Source of the DNA: Pseudomonadota bacterium
Lineage (GTDB): Bacteria > Pseudomonadota > Alphaproteobacteria > Rhizobiales > Devosiaceae
Assembly (NCBI GenBank): GCA_023433775.1
Contig: JAEYTY010000087.1
Location: 1 to 31,175 of the forward strand
Length of the DNA stretch: 31,175 nucleotides
Direction: 5' to 3'
Every line of letters starts with the position of its first letter. Within the stretch, counting starts at the first letter, position 1. Under the pieces are notes generated by a model. The model was not told the origin of the DNA. It worked only from the letters and a program-made list of their open reading frames with translations, and ran no database searches. The position numbers and the translations under genes were made by a program. Below are positions 1 through 7,202 of this stretch, piece by piece.

Positions 1-600
1 GGCGACGATGTCGCCGTCACCGGCTATTGGACGCTTGAGGCGCCGGAATGGACGCCCGACGCGGCCCTTGCCCGGTTTCTCGCTGCCGGTGAGGCGCCGG
101 TCTATGTCGGATTCGGCAGTATGCCCGAGGCCGAACCCGATGCTTTGACCCGGACAGTGGTCGCCGGACTACGCGCAGCAGGCAGAAGAGGCCTGCTGAT
201 GACGGCGGGCGGCGCCTTGTCCGCACAGGTTGAGGGCGACGATATGCATGTCATTTCCGGCGCGCCACATGATCGGCCCTTTGAACTGGTCTCCTCCACC
301 ATTCATCACGGCGGGGCGGGCACAACCGGCGCTGCCCTGCGCGCCGGCAAGCCGACCACCATCTGCCCCTTTCTGGGCGACCAGCCCTTCTGGGCCCACC
401 AGGTCTATAGACTGGGCGTCGGCCCCAAGCCGCTCGAGAAGGGCAAAATGACGGCCAGTGACATCGCAGAGGCCGTCCGGGCCATGGATGACATTGGAAT
501 GCGCAATCGCGCGGCAGAACTTGGCCAGGCTATTCGCGCCGAAGACGGCGTCGGCGCAGCCATAGCCTTCATCGAACACCGCATGGCGGCACCAGCCTGA
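1..600 (+). CDS. GT1-family glycosyltransferase, C-terminal part (5' end outside window)
   Basis: The frame is open from base 1 and ends at TGA 598-600, leaving about 199 residues of the C-terminal nucleotide-sugar binding half. Family marks are a VYVGFGSM strand near residues 34-41 and the donor-binding signature HHGGAGTTGAALRAG at about residues 102-116. That is followed by PFLGDQPFWAHQVYRLGVGP, as in UDP-glucose:sterol 3-beta-glucosyltransferases and related bacterial lipid or macrolide glycosyltransferases. The enzyme would move a sugar from an NDP-sugar to a lipophilic acceptor, and the acceptor cannot be read from this half. It lies upstream of the rpsF operon on the same strand, but a promoter between them suggests they are separate units. 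The family call is secure; substrate is unknown. Confidence 0.85.
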   Translation, partial: GDDVAVTGYWTLEAPEWTPDAALARFLAAGEAPVYVGFGSMPEAEPDALTRTVVAGLRAAGRRGLLMTAGGALSAQVEGDDMHVISGAPHDRPFELVSSTIHHGGAGTTGAALRAGKPTTICPFLGDQPFWAHQVYRLGVGPKPLEKGKMTASDIAEAVRAMDDIGMRNRAAELGQAIRAEDGVGAAIAFIEHRMAAPA

Positions 601-621
601 CTTGCCAGAGCCCCACGCCGC

Positions 622-650
622 TTGCCTTCTCTCCCCCTTTCCCCTATAGA
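622..650 (+). promoter_or_regulatory. Candidate sigma-70 promoter for rpsF-rpsR-rplI
   Basis: TTGCCT (622-627) and TATAGA (645-650) are separated by exactly 17 bases, and each matches the housekeeping consensus at four of six positions. Transcription would start near 657, giving a leader of about 175 nt before rpsF. A leader that long suits a ribosomal protein operon with RNA-level control. Found by eye; no start site has been mapped. Confidence 0.45.
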
Positions 651-691
651 CCCGCCAGCAATTCGTTTGGCCGGGGGCTGAACGGAGGGTT

Positions 692-785
692 TTTCCTTTG
701 GGAAAGATAGGGTCTTTCGGACCCGGCCTCCCGTGTTCCCGCTCTTTGCAAGACTGCTTTGACGCCTTTCCGGCTTCGAAGGGGC
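692..785 (+). promoter_or_regulatory. Structured rpsF leader; possible S6:S18 autoregulatory element
   Basis: Three consecutive hairpins can be drawn in the leader. They are 692-696 with 701-705 (TTTCC/GGAAA), 710-714 with 720-724 (GGGTC/GACCC, 5-nt loop), and 764-769 with 780-785. The last has a GU-containing stem and a 10-nt loop that begins with CCGG. In many bacteria the S6:S18 heterodimer represses rpsF by binding a leader hairpin that exposes a CCG motif. The third hairpin is the only candidate seen here and matches only loosely. Structure is plausible; the ligand is inference. Confidence 0.25.
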
Positions 786-831
786 TCCGCGCCAGCAATT
801 GCCGTGTAAAGCCACAAAGGAAGGCGCATCG

Positions 832-1233
832 ATGGCCCTTTACGAACATATCTATATGGCCCGCCAGGACGTGTCCCAGCAGCAGGTCGAAGATCTGACT
901 GCACAGCTGACCGAGATTCTCGCCAGCGGCGGCGGCAAGGTTACCAAGAACGAATATTGGGGTCTCAAGGGCCTTTCCTATCGCATTCGCAAGAATCGCA
1001 AGGCCCACTACACCCTGCTCAATCTCGACGCGCCGGCTGCTGCCGTTGCTGAGATGGAACGCCAGATGCGCATCAATGAAGACATCCTGCGCTTCATGAC
1101 CGTGCGTGTTGACGAGCTGGAAGAAGGCCCGTCGGCAATGATGCAGAAGCGTGACCGCGACGAGCGCGGCGAAGGTGGCCGCGGCGGTGATCGTGGTGGC
1201 TTCGGCGGCGAACGCCGTCCGCGCCGTTTCTAA
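832..1233 (+). CDS. rpsF: 30S ribosomal protein S6
   Basis: 133 residues. S6 sits on the platform of the small subunit, where it binds S18 and the central domain of 16S rRNA. The N-terminus MALYEHIYMARQD and the segment YRIRKNRKAHYTLLNL are typical S6 sequence. The start at 832 is chosen because AAAGGAAGG at 816-824 ends 7 bases before it; an upstream in-frame ATG at 799 lacks this. After the folded domain (about 95 residues) comes a tail of about 28 residues rich in Arg, Gly and Asp (RDRDERGEGGRGGDRGG), a kind of extension common in alphaproteobacterial S6. First gene of the rpsF-rpsR-rplI operon; rpsR follows after 18 bases. Confidence 0.97.
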   Translation: MALYEHIYMARQDVSQQQVEDLTAQLTEILASGGGKVTKNEYWGLKGLSYRIRKNRKAHYTLLNLDAPAAAVAEMERQMRINEDILRFMTVRVDELEEGPSAMMQKRDRDERGEGGRGGDRGGFGGERRPRRF

Positions 1234-1251
1234 GAGAAGGACCGAAAAGCT

Positions 1252-1506
1252 ATGGCAATCAAAGACCTTACGACCGCCCAGGCCCGCCGTCCGTTCCAGC
1301 GTCGCCGCAAGACCTGCCCGTTCTCGGGCGAAGGCGCGCCAAAGATCGACTACAAGGACGTGCGCCTGCTCTCGCGCTACGTTTCCGAGCGCGGCAAGAT
1401 CGTGCCGAGCCGTATCACTGCCGTTTCTGCCAAGAAGCAGCGTGAACTGGCCCGTGCCATCAAGCGTGCCCGCTTCATCGGCCTGATGCCCTACGCCGTT
1501 CAGTAA
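1252..1506 (+). CDS. rpsR: 30S ribosomal protein S18
   Basis: 84 residues, full length for the family. S18 pairs with S6 on the 30S platform. The central KIDYKDVRLLSRYVSERGKI and the closing RAIKRARFIGLMPY are diagnostic. The gene begins 18 bases after rpsF, with a GAAGGA ribosome binding site about 10 bases upstream of the ATG. It is followed by a 96-base non-coding stretch with two strong hairpins before rplI. In many rhizobial genomes a DUF2232 membrane-protein gene sits at that spot (recalled, not checked). Confidence 0.97.
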   Translation: MAIKDLTTAQARRPFQRRRKTCPFSGEGAPKIDYKDVRLLSRYVSERGKIVPSRITAVSAKKQRELARAIKRARFIGLMPYAVQ

Positions 1507-1534
1507 GGCGCTCTGCCTGCTGACGACGACTGCT

Positions 1535-1580
1535 GGGGTCGCGAAATGGTTCGCGGCTCCTAACCGTTCGATCTGAACGG
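1535..1580 (+). promoter_or_regulatory. Two tandem RNA hairpins between rpsR and rplI
   Basis: Hairpin one pairs 1535-1545 with 1550-1560: eleven base pairs counting GU wobbles, with a 4-nt loop. Hairpin two pairs CCGTTC 1564-1569 with GAACGG 1575-1580 around a 5-nt loop. Only three bases separate them. No T-run follows either, so they do not look like intrinsic terminators. They may act as an RNA processing or stability element that sets rplI level relative to rpsF-rpsR, which is inference. The rplI ribosome binding site (AAGGAA) begins about 9 bases after hairpin two. Confidence 0.5.
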
Positions 1581-1602
1581 GACAGCCACAAGGAATACCC
1601 AA

Positions 1603-2169
1603 ATGAAAGTCATCCTGCTCGAGCGCGTTGGCCGCACCGGCTCCATCGGCGACGAAGTCAATGTGAAGGACGGTTTTGCCCGTAACTTCCTGCTGCCCCA
1701 GGGCAAGGCCCTGCGCGCCACCGAAGCCAACCGCAAGCGTTTCGAATCCGAGCGCGCTCACATCGAGAAGCGCAACGAAGAACGCCGCAACGCCGCTTCC
1801 GGCATTGCTGAAGGCCTCAATGGCCGCTCGGTCATCATCATCCGCCAGGCCGGTGAAACCGGTCAGCTCTATGGTTCGGTCGCCTCGCGTGACATCGTCG
1901 AAGCTCTGGCCGCCGACGGTTACACCGTTCAGCGTAACCAGGTCGAACTGCCCGATCCGATCAAGTCGGTCGGCGTTCACACCGTCGATCTGTCGCTGCA
2001 CCCCGAAGTTGCCGTGTCGATCACTGTCAACGTCGCCCGTTCGGACGACGAAGCCCAGCGTCAGGCTGCTGGCGAAGACGTGACCGTTCACAGCTTTGAA
2101 GCCGACGAAGGTGGCGATTTCGCCGCCGGCCAGGCCGACGCAGCCGCTGAAGACCGTTTCGAAGACTGA
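1603..2169 (+). CDS. rplI: 50S ribosomal protein L9
   Basis: 188 residues. L9 binds 23S rRNA near the base of the L1 stalk and helps limit frameshifting. The N-terminal domain starts MKVILLERVGRTGSIGDEV and contains the GFARNFLLPQGKA loop. A long connecting helix (residues about 45-70) leads to the C-terminal domain. L9 is usually about 150 residues. Here an acidic, Ala-rich tail of about 35-40 residues follows the C-terminal domain and ends EDRFED, a known alphaproteobacterial trait. An AAGGAA site lies about 7 bases before the ATG, and an intrinsic terminator follows the stop. Confidence 0.97.
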   Translation: MKVILLERVGRTGSIGDEVNVKDGFARNFLLPQGKALRATEANRKRFESERAHIEKRNEERRNAASGIAEGLNGRSVIIIRQAGETGQLYGSVASRDIVEALAADGYTVQRNQVELPDPIKSVGVHTVDLSLHPEVAVSITVNVARSDDEAQRQAAGEDVTVHSFEADEGGDFAAGQADAAAEDRFED

Positions 2170-2191
2170 TCGTCTCGATCACAATGTGCTC

Positions 2192-2220
2192 AAAGGCCGG
2201 GCCCAGTGCTCGGCCTTTTT
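2192..2220 (+). terminator. Intrinsic terminator after rplI
   Basis: AAAGGCCG (2192-2199) pairs with CGGCCTTT (2211-2218), and the stem can extend inward. A run of five T at 2216-2220 partly overlaps the 3' arm. It sits 23 bases after the rplI stop and should end the rpsF-rpsR-rplI transcript. Confidence 0.8.
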
Positions 2221-2241
2221 GCTTTTCCGGCTCAAAAGAGC

Positions 2242-2269
2242 GAGACTCACCCGCCGCGTCGTGAGTCTC
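2242..2269. repeat. Perfect 9-bp inverted repeat upstream of dnaB
   Basis: GAGACTCAC (2242-2250) and GTGAGTCTC (2261-2269) are exact inverted copies around a 10-base spacer. Each arm contains a GANTC site (GACTC 2244-2248, GAGTC 2263-2267). No T-run follows, so a protein-binding site or an RNA hairpin are both more likely than a second terminator. Confidence 0.6.
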
Positions 2270-2300
2270 CGATAGCAAGCCGCCGGATGCGCAATCCCCG

Positions 2301-2422
2301 TTGTCCACAATGTTCACAGAGGGACTTTGGCGCATTAACCAGTCCGGTCTTCGCTGCCGTCTTAGGGCAAGACTCCAGCCGCTTTCGCATGGTTAAGAAA
2401 GGTTAACACCTCCGCAGGATTC
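2301..2422 (+). promoter_or_regulatory. dnaB upstream control region with DnaA-, CtrA- and CcrM-like motifs
   Basis: TTGTCCACA at 2301-2309 differs from the DnaA box TTATCCACA at one base. A weaker box-like ATGTTCACA follows at 2310-2318. CtrA-like half-sites are TTAACC at 2335-2340 and ATGGTTAA at 2389-2396, the reverse of TTAACCAT. A second TTAAC lies at 2403-2407, so TTAA-N6-TTAA is formed, one base short of the classic N7 spacing. CcrM-type GANTC sites lie at 2371-2375 and 2418-2422, the latter just before the start codon. Motifs are read directly; cell-cycle control is inferred from Caulobacter and rhizobial knowledge. Confidence 0.35.
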
Positions 2423-2424
2423 CC

Positions 2425-3909
2425 ATGGCCGAGATCGCACGCCTTCATCCCACCGAAGAGAAATCATTCCGCCTCGCGCCCCACAATGTGGAGGCCGAGC
2501 AGGCGCTGCTGGGCGCGCTGCTGATCAACAATGAGGCCTTTTACCGGGTGGCCGATTTCCTCGAGCCCGAGCATTTCTACGAGCCGATCCACCGCGACAT
2601 TTATGAGCTGGCGGGCAAGATCATCCGCGCTGGCAAGTCGGCCGATCCGACCACCATCAAAACCCATTTGCCTGATCAATTGCTGCCTGACGTGACCATG
2701 GCGCAATACCTCGCGCGTCTCGCCGCCGAAGCCACCACCGTCATCAATGCTGCCGACTATGGGCAGGCCATCTATAACCTCGCGATCCGCCGCAACCTGA
2801 TCCTGGTGGGTGAGGAAATGACGGCGGTGGCTTACGATTCCGATGTCGAAATGACGCCGGAAAAGCAGATCGAAAAGGTCGAGGGCGAACTCTTCCAGCT
2901 GGCCGAAAAGGGCCGCTACGATGGCGGTTTCCAGAATTTCGGCACCGCGCTCACCGCCTCCATTCGCATGGCCGGCGAAGCCTTTCAGCGCGACGGCGGA
3001 CTCTCCGGCATTGCCACGGGGCTCGATGATCTGGATCGCCAGATGGGTGGGCTGCAAAAGTCCGACCTGATCATCCTCGCCGGTCGTCCCGCCATGGGCA
3101 AGACCTCGCTTGTCACCAATATCGCCTTCAACGTCGCCAAGGCATGGCGCGGCGAGGTCACGCCGGACGGACACAACAAGACTGTCGATGGCGGCGTGGT
3201 GGGGTTCTTCAGCCTGGAAATGAGTTCCGAACAGCTCGCCACCCGTATTCTGGCCGAGCAGGCGGAAATTTCATCGTCCGACATTCGTCGCGGCAAAATC
3301 CATGACAGCCAATTCTCCAAGCTGGTCGACGTCTCGAACATGATGGGCCGCCTGCCGCTCTATATCGACGATACCGGCGGCATCAGCGTCGCCCAGCTGG
3401 CCGCCCGCGCCCGCCGCCTCAAGCGCCAGAAGGGGCTCGATTTCCTCGTCATCGACTACCTTCAGCTGCTCTCCGGCTCGTCCAAGGCCGCGAGCCAGAA
3501 CCGCGTGCAGGAACTGACCGAGATCACCACGACGCTGAAGGCTCTCGCCAAGGAACTCGAAATTCCCATCGTGGCCTTGTCCCAGCTCTCGCGTCAGGTG
3601 GAAGCGCGCGATGACAAGCATCCGCAACTGGCGGATTTGCGCGAATCGGGGTCTATCGAGCAGGACGCCGACGTGGTTCTCTTCGTTTATCGCGAGGAGT
3701 ACTATCTCAAGAACAAGGAACCCAAAGAGGGAACGCCCGAGCATCTGGCCTGGCAGGGGGATATGGAAAAGGTGCATGGCAAGGCGGAAGTCATCGTCGC
3801 CAAGCAGCGCCATGGTCCCACCGGCACAGTCCAGCTCAGCTTCGAGGCGCAGTTCACCCGCTTTGGCAATCTGGCACGGGCAGATTACCTGCCTGAACGT
3901 ATGGAATAA
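2425..3909 (+). CDS. dnaB: Replicative DNA helicase DnaB
   Basis: 494 residues. DnaB is the hexameric ATP-driven helicase that unwinds DNA at the replication fork. The N-terminal domain (about 15-120, with NVEAEQALLGALL) binds primase. The C-terminal RecA-like domain has Walker A GRPAMGKTS at about 220-228, Walker B FLVIDYLQLL, and later LSQLSRQVE and DLRESGSIEQDADVV motifs. An insert after the Walker A helix (WRGEVTPDGHNKTVDGG) resembles one I recall in alphaproteobacterial DnaB proteins. AGGA lies 6 bases before the ATG at 2425. alr begins 2 bases after the stop, so the two are probably cotranscribed. Confidence 0.97.
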   Translation: MAEIARLHPTEEKSFRLAPHNVEAEQALLGALLINNEAFYRVADFLEPEHFYEPIHRDIYELAGKIIRAGKSADPTTIKTHLPDQLLPDVTMAQYLARLAAEATTVINAADYGQAIYNLAIRRNLILVGEEMTAVAYDSDVEMTPEKQIEKVEGELFQLAEKGRYDGGFQNFGTALTASIRMAGEAFQRDGGLSGIATGLDDLDRQMGGLQKSDLIILAGRPAMGKTSLVTNIAFNVAKAWRGEVTPDGHNKTVDGGVVGFFSLEMSSEQLATRILAEQAEISSSDIRRGKIHDSQFSKLVDVSNMMGRLPLYIDDTGGISVAQLAARARRLKRQKGLDFLVIDYLQLLSGSSKAASQNRVQELTEITTTLKALAKELEIPIVALSQLSRQVEARDDKHPQLADLRESGSIEQDADVVLFVYREEYYLKNKEPKEGTPEHLAWQGDMEKVHGKAEVIVAKQRHGPTGTVQLSFEAQFTRFGNLARADYLPERME

Positions 3910-3911
3910 GA

Positions 3912-5042
3912 ATGGCGTTGACGTCGGGGCTTGGCGGGCAGCTCAGCATTGATCTTGGGGCTCTGGCCCGAAACTGGCGCGCCCTCGACAAGGTCAGCGC
4001 CGGCTCGCTGACGGCCGCCGTCGTGAAAGCCGATGCCTATGGCACCGGCATCGAAATGGCCGGCAAGGCGCTCCACGCTGCCGGCGCCCGCTTCTTCTTC
4101 GTGGCCACGCCCGATGAGGGCATTGCCCTGCGCGCCGCCGTGCCCGAAGCCCATATCTTTGTGCTCGACGGGCTCTATCCCGGCGCCGCCAATCTCTATG
4201 TCCGGCAAAATCTCATGCCCGTCATTTCCTCCATGGCGATGATGGATGAATGGCTGGCCAAATGCCTTGAGCGCAATGAGGCATTCCCGAGCGCCTTCCA
4301 TTTCGATACCGGCATGAACCGCCTCGGCTTCCGCCTCAATGAGGCTGTGGTCGTGCGCGAGCGGCTGGAGCGGCTGAGCTATGCGCCGCAGATGGTCATG
4401 AGCCACCTCGCCTGCGCCGATCAGCCCAATCACGAAAAGAACCGCACCCAGTTGGCGCTGTTCGGTTCTGTGATGGCGCAGTTCCCCGGCATTCCCGCGT
4501 CCCTCGCCAATTCGGCAGGCCTGATGACGGGCCGGGATTATCATTTCCAGATGGTGCGCCCCGGCGTTTCGCTTTATGGCGGCCGCGCCGTCAATGGCCG
4601 CAAAAACCCAATGGTCCCCGTGGCAACGCTCCACGTTCCCATTCTGCAGGTCAAGGAAGCGCGCACGGGCGAAACCGTGGGCTATGGCGCCACCCATTCC
4701 CTCTCGCGCGACAGTCGCCTCGCCATTATCGGCCACGGCTATGCCGATGGCTTTTTCCGCTCGCTCTCGGGCACCAATTCGCGCCCCGGTGGCAAGGTCG
4801 CCATTCGCGGTCGAATCTGCCCTGTCATCGGCCGCATCTCGATGGACCTTTCGGTGGTCGACATTACCGAACTCGGTCCCGACATCCCCTTGCCCGGCGA
4901 AGGCGCCGAAGTGCTGGGCAAGCTGATCAGCGTCGACGACCAGGCCGATGCCGGCGGCACTATCGGCTACGAAATCCTCACCAGCCTCAAGGGCCGCTAT
5001 AGCCGCAATTATGTCGGCGACGGACGCCTGCCGCCTGAGTGA
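3912..5042 (+). CDS. alr: Alanine racemase
   Basis: 376 residues. This PLP enzyme interconverts L- and D-alanine and supplies D-Ala for peptidoglycan. The N-terminal TIM barrel carries the PLP lysine in VVKADAYG (Lys39). The C-terminal beta domain carries the second catalytic base in HGYADGFF (Tyr at about 277) and the GRISMDLSVVDIT signature. Length is normal for the family. The ATG lies 2 bases after the dnaB stop and has no clear ribosome binding site of its own, which suggests translational coupling to dnaB. The dnaB-alr-radA order is widespread in Hyphomicrobiales; here a DUF1697 gene lies between alr and radA. Confidence 0.96.
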   Translation: MALTSGLGGQLSIDLGALARNWRALDKVSAGSLTAAVVKADAYGTGIEMAGKALHAAGARFFFVATPDEGIALRAAVPEAHIFVLDGLYPGAANLYVRQNLMPVISSMAMMDEWLAKCLERNEAFPSAFHFDTGMNRLGFRLNEAVVVRERLERLSYAPQMVMSHLACADQPNHEKNRTQLALFGSVMAQFPGIPASLANSAGLMTGRDYHFQMVRPGVSLYGGRAVNGRKNPMVPVATLHVPILQVKEARTGETVGYGATHSLSRDSRLAIIGHGYADGFFRSLSGTNSRPGGKVAIRGRICPVIGRISMDLSVVDITELGPDIPLPGEGAEVLGKLISVDDQADAGGTIGYEILTSLKGRYSRNYVGDGRLPPE

Positions 5043-5079
5043 TCCGCGACCGCGGCGCGCACCAGTTCTTATTTTGTTC

Positions 5080-5108
5080 TTGTCCGGCCGGATAGCTGAT
5101 GCTAGGCT
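5080..5108 (+). promoter_or_regulatory. Candidate promoter upstream of the DUF1697 gene and radA
   Basis: TTGTCC (5080-5085) and TAGGCT (5103-5108) lie 17 bases apart in the 93-base gap after alr. The -35 match is fair and the -10 match weak. If real, it starts transcription about 20 bases before the TTG start at 5136. Confidence 0.3.
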
Positions 5109-5135
5109 TCGCGCAATCAAAGCCCGGAACTCGTT

Positions 5136-5684
5136 TTGACCCAGACGCCGCATCTCTATGTCGTCCTGCTGCGCGCCATCGGGCCGGTGACGCATAGACT
5201 GATGAGCATGACGGATTGGCGTGATGCGTCTGCCGAGGCCGGATTTGTGGAGCCGGAAACGCTGGTCAACACAGGCAATATGATCGCCGGCTTTCCCGGT
5301 ACCGCCGCCGAGGCCACCAGGACCATGACAGCGGTGCTGCGCGGTTTTGGCCTGGGCGACAATGTCGTTCCCATCCTGCGCACCCCTGGCCTCATCAAAA
5401 AGCTCATCAAGGCCGATCCGATTGCCGGAGCGAAGCCGGCGGAAACCGCCGTGTTTTTCTTTGATCGCAAGGCGCCCGACTTCTCCTGGCTCGCTGACTA
5501 TGTGGGGCCGGAAAAGACTCATGTGGTGCAAGACCATCTCGTGGTGGATTTCAGTCAGGACGTCGCCAAATCGGCGCGGCTGATCCGCCAGATCGACAAG
5601 AATTGCGGGCTCAATACCTCCCGCAACTGGAACAGTGTGCGCCGCATTGCAGATAGCTGCGCCGCGCGCGGAAAGACAGCGTAA
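5136..5684 (+). CDS. DUF1697 family protein
   Basis: 182 residues, function unknown. The family signature is recognisable at the N-terminus (YVVLLRAIGPVTH, then MSMTDWRDASAEAGF and LVNTGNMI). The N-terminal core of DUF1697 proteins is ferredoxin-like. The usual LLRGINVGG is replaced here by LLRAIGPVTH, which I take to be a subfamily form. The start is a TTG at 5136 with only a weak upstream purine run (GGAA); no better start precedes the conserved YVVLLR strand. The stop TAA directly abuts the radA GTG (5685). That implies coupled expression, but no functional link to RadA is known to me. Confidence 0.8.
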   Translation: MTQTPHLYVVLLRAIGPVTHRLMSMTDWRDASAEAGFVEPETLVNTGNMIAGFPGTAAEATRTMTAVLRGFGLGDNVVPILRTPGLIKKLIKADPIAGAKPAETAVFFFDRKAPDFSWLADYVGPEKTHVVQDHLVVDFSQDVAKSARLIRQIDKNCGLNTSRNWNSVRRIADSCAARGKTA

Positions 5685-7085
5685 GTGGCAAAATCCCGAT
5701 CCCAATTCGTCTGCCAGGCCTGCGGGGCCGTCTCCAGCCGCTGGCAGGGGCGCTGCGACGCCTGCGGCGATTGGAACACCATAGTCGAGGAAATGACCGA
5801 TAGCGGCGTTGGCGCCGGCCCCAAGGCCGCCAAGTCCAATGGCCGCCCGGCCAATCTGGTGCCGCTGTCCGGCGAAACTGAAAGTGCCGCCCGCGTGGTC
5901 ACCGGCCTTGCCGAGCTGGACCGGGTGACGGGCGGAGGCTTCGTCAAGGGTTCGGCCCTCTTGGTGGGCGGCGACCCCGGCATCGGCAAATCCACCCTCC
6001 TGCTCCAGGCCGCCGCCGCTTTGGCTGGCCGTGGAAAGCGTGTCGTCTATGTGTCGGGCGAAGAAGCTGTCGCGCAGGTCCGCCTGCGGGCACAGCGGCT
6101 GGGCCATGGCGAGGCCGAAGTGCTGCTGGCCGCGGAAACCAATGTCGAGATCATTCTCGCGACGCTGGAAAACGGCCCGCCGCCCGATCTCGTCATCATC
6201 GATTCCATCCAGACCCTCTGGACCGACCGGGTGGATAGCGCGCCGGGCACCGTCACCCAGGTGCGCACCTCGGCCCAGGCCCTCACCCGCTTTGCCAAGA
6301 AAAGCGGCGCGGCAGTCGTCCTCGTCGGCCATGTCACCAAGGATGGGCAGATCGCCGGACCCCGCGTCGTCGAGCACATGGTCGATGCCGTCCTCTATTT
6401 CGAGGGCGACACCAGCCACACCTTCCGCATTCTGCGCGGCGTCAAGAATCGCTATGGCGCCACCGACGAAATCGGCGTCTTCGCCATGACCGAGCGCGGG
6501 CTGGAGCAGGTTGCCAACCCGTCCGCCCTGTTTCTCGATCAGCGTGATGAAGGCGCTGCCGGCTCAGCCGTCTTTGCCGGCATGGAAGGCACCCGCCCGC
6601 TGCTGGTCGAAATCCAGGCGCTTGTCGCCCCCTCCCCCCTCGGAACCCCCCGCCGCGCCGTCGTTGGCTGGGACAGCGCCCGTCTCTCCATGGTCGTCGC
6701 CGTGCTCGAAACGCGCTGCGGCGTACGCATCGGCGCCAATGACATCTATCTCAATGTCGCAGGTGGTCTCAAAATCAATGAGCCCGCCGCCGATCTTGCC
6801 GTCGCCGCTGCGCTGATTTCCTCGCTCACCGGCTCGCCCCTGCCGCCCGACGCGGTTTATTTTGGCGAAATCTCGCTCGCGGGTGGCGTTCGCCCGGTCG
6901 TTCATGGCTCCCTGCGCCTGCGCGAGGCGCAGAAACTGGGCTTCAGTTCGGTCACCACGGGCCGCCTCAGCCCCGCCGACCGCTCGCCGGGTCTTGAAAT
7001 TACCGAATATGCCCAGCTCTCCGAAATGGTCAGCCAGATCGCCGCCAAGGGCACCAAGCCGCCGCCAGAGCCCGATTCATGGTAA
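5685..7085 (+). CDS. radA: DNA repair protein RadA
   Basis: 466 residues, GTG start immediately after the preceding stop. RadA is a RecA-related ATPase that processes branched recombination intermediates. Domains in order are a four-cysteine zinc finger (Cys10, 13, 24, 27), a RecA-like core and a Lon-protease-like C-terminal domain. The core has Walker A GGDPGIGKST at about 95-104, Walker B LVIIDSIQTLW and the RadA-specific KNRYG motif at about 254-258. The C-terminal domain includes SPLGTPRRAVVGWD. Length is normal. Transcription may come from the promoter proposed at 5080. cvpA follows after 117 bases. Confidence 0.97.
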   Translation: MAKSRSQFVCQACGAVSSRWQGRCDACGDWNTIVEEMTDSGVGAGPKAAKSNGRPANLVPLSGETESAARVVTGLAELDRVTGGGFVKGSALLVGGDPGIGKSTLLLQAAAALAGRGKRVVYVSGEEAVAQVRLRAQRLGHGEAEVLLAAETNVEIILATLENGPPPDLVIIDSIQTLWTDRVDSAPGTVTQVRTSAQALTRFAKKSGAAVVLVGHVTKDGQIAGPRVVEHMVDAVLYFEGDTSHTFRILRGVKNRYGATDEIGVFAMTERGLEQVANPSALFLDQRDEGAAGSAVFAGMEGTRPLLVEIQALVAPSPLGTPRRAVVGWDSARLSMVVAVLETRCGVRIGANDIYLNVAGGLKINEPAADLAVAAALISSLTGSPLPPDAVYFGEISLAGGVRPVVHGSLRLREAQKLGFSSVTTGRLSPADRSPGLEITEYAQLSEMVSQIAAKGTKPPPEPDSW

Positions 7086-7202
7086 AAAAATGGTTTCGGG
7101 GGAGATTATGATGCTTGGGCCGTGCTACCCTTGGCAGGGCGGAGCAAAGTCGCTAAAGGTCGGCCAACTCGCCGGAACACAAGAGAAACTGGGCAAAGAC
7201 AT

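Noticed and set aside
169..2091. 640-codon - strand frame opposite the ribosomal operon
   Set aside because: It lies fully opposite the glycosyltransferase, rpsF, rpsR and rplI genes, has no recognisable motif, and crosses their promoter and hairpins.
3885..6419. 844-codon open frame on the - strand across alr, the DUF1697 gene and radA
   Set aside because: It mirrors three well-recognised + strand genes and gives low-complexity Ala/Gly/Asp/His-rich protein with no domain. Long antisense frames are expected at high third-position GC.
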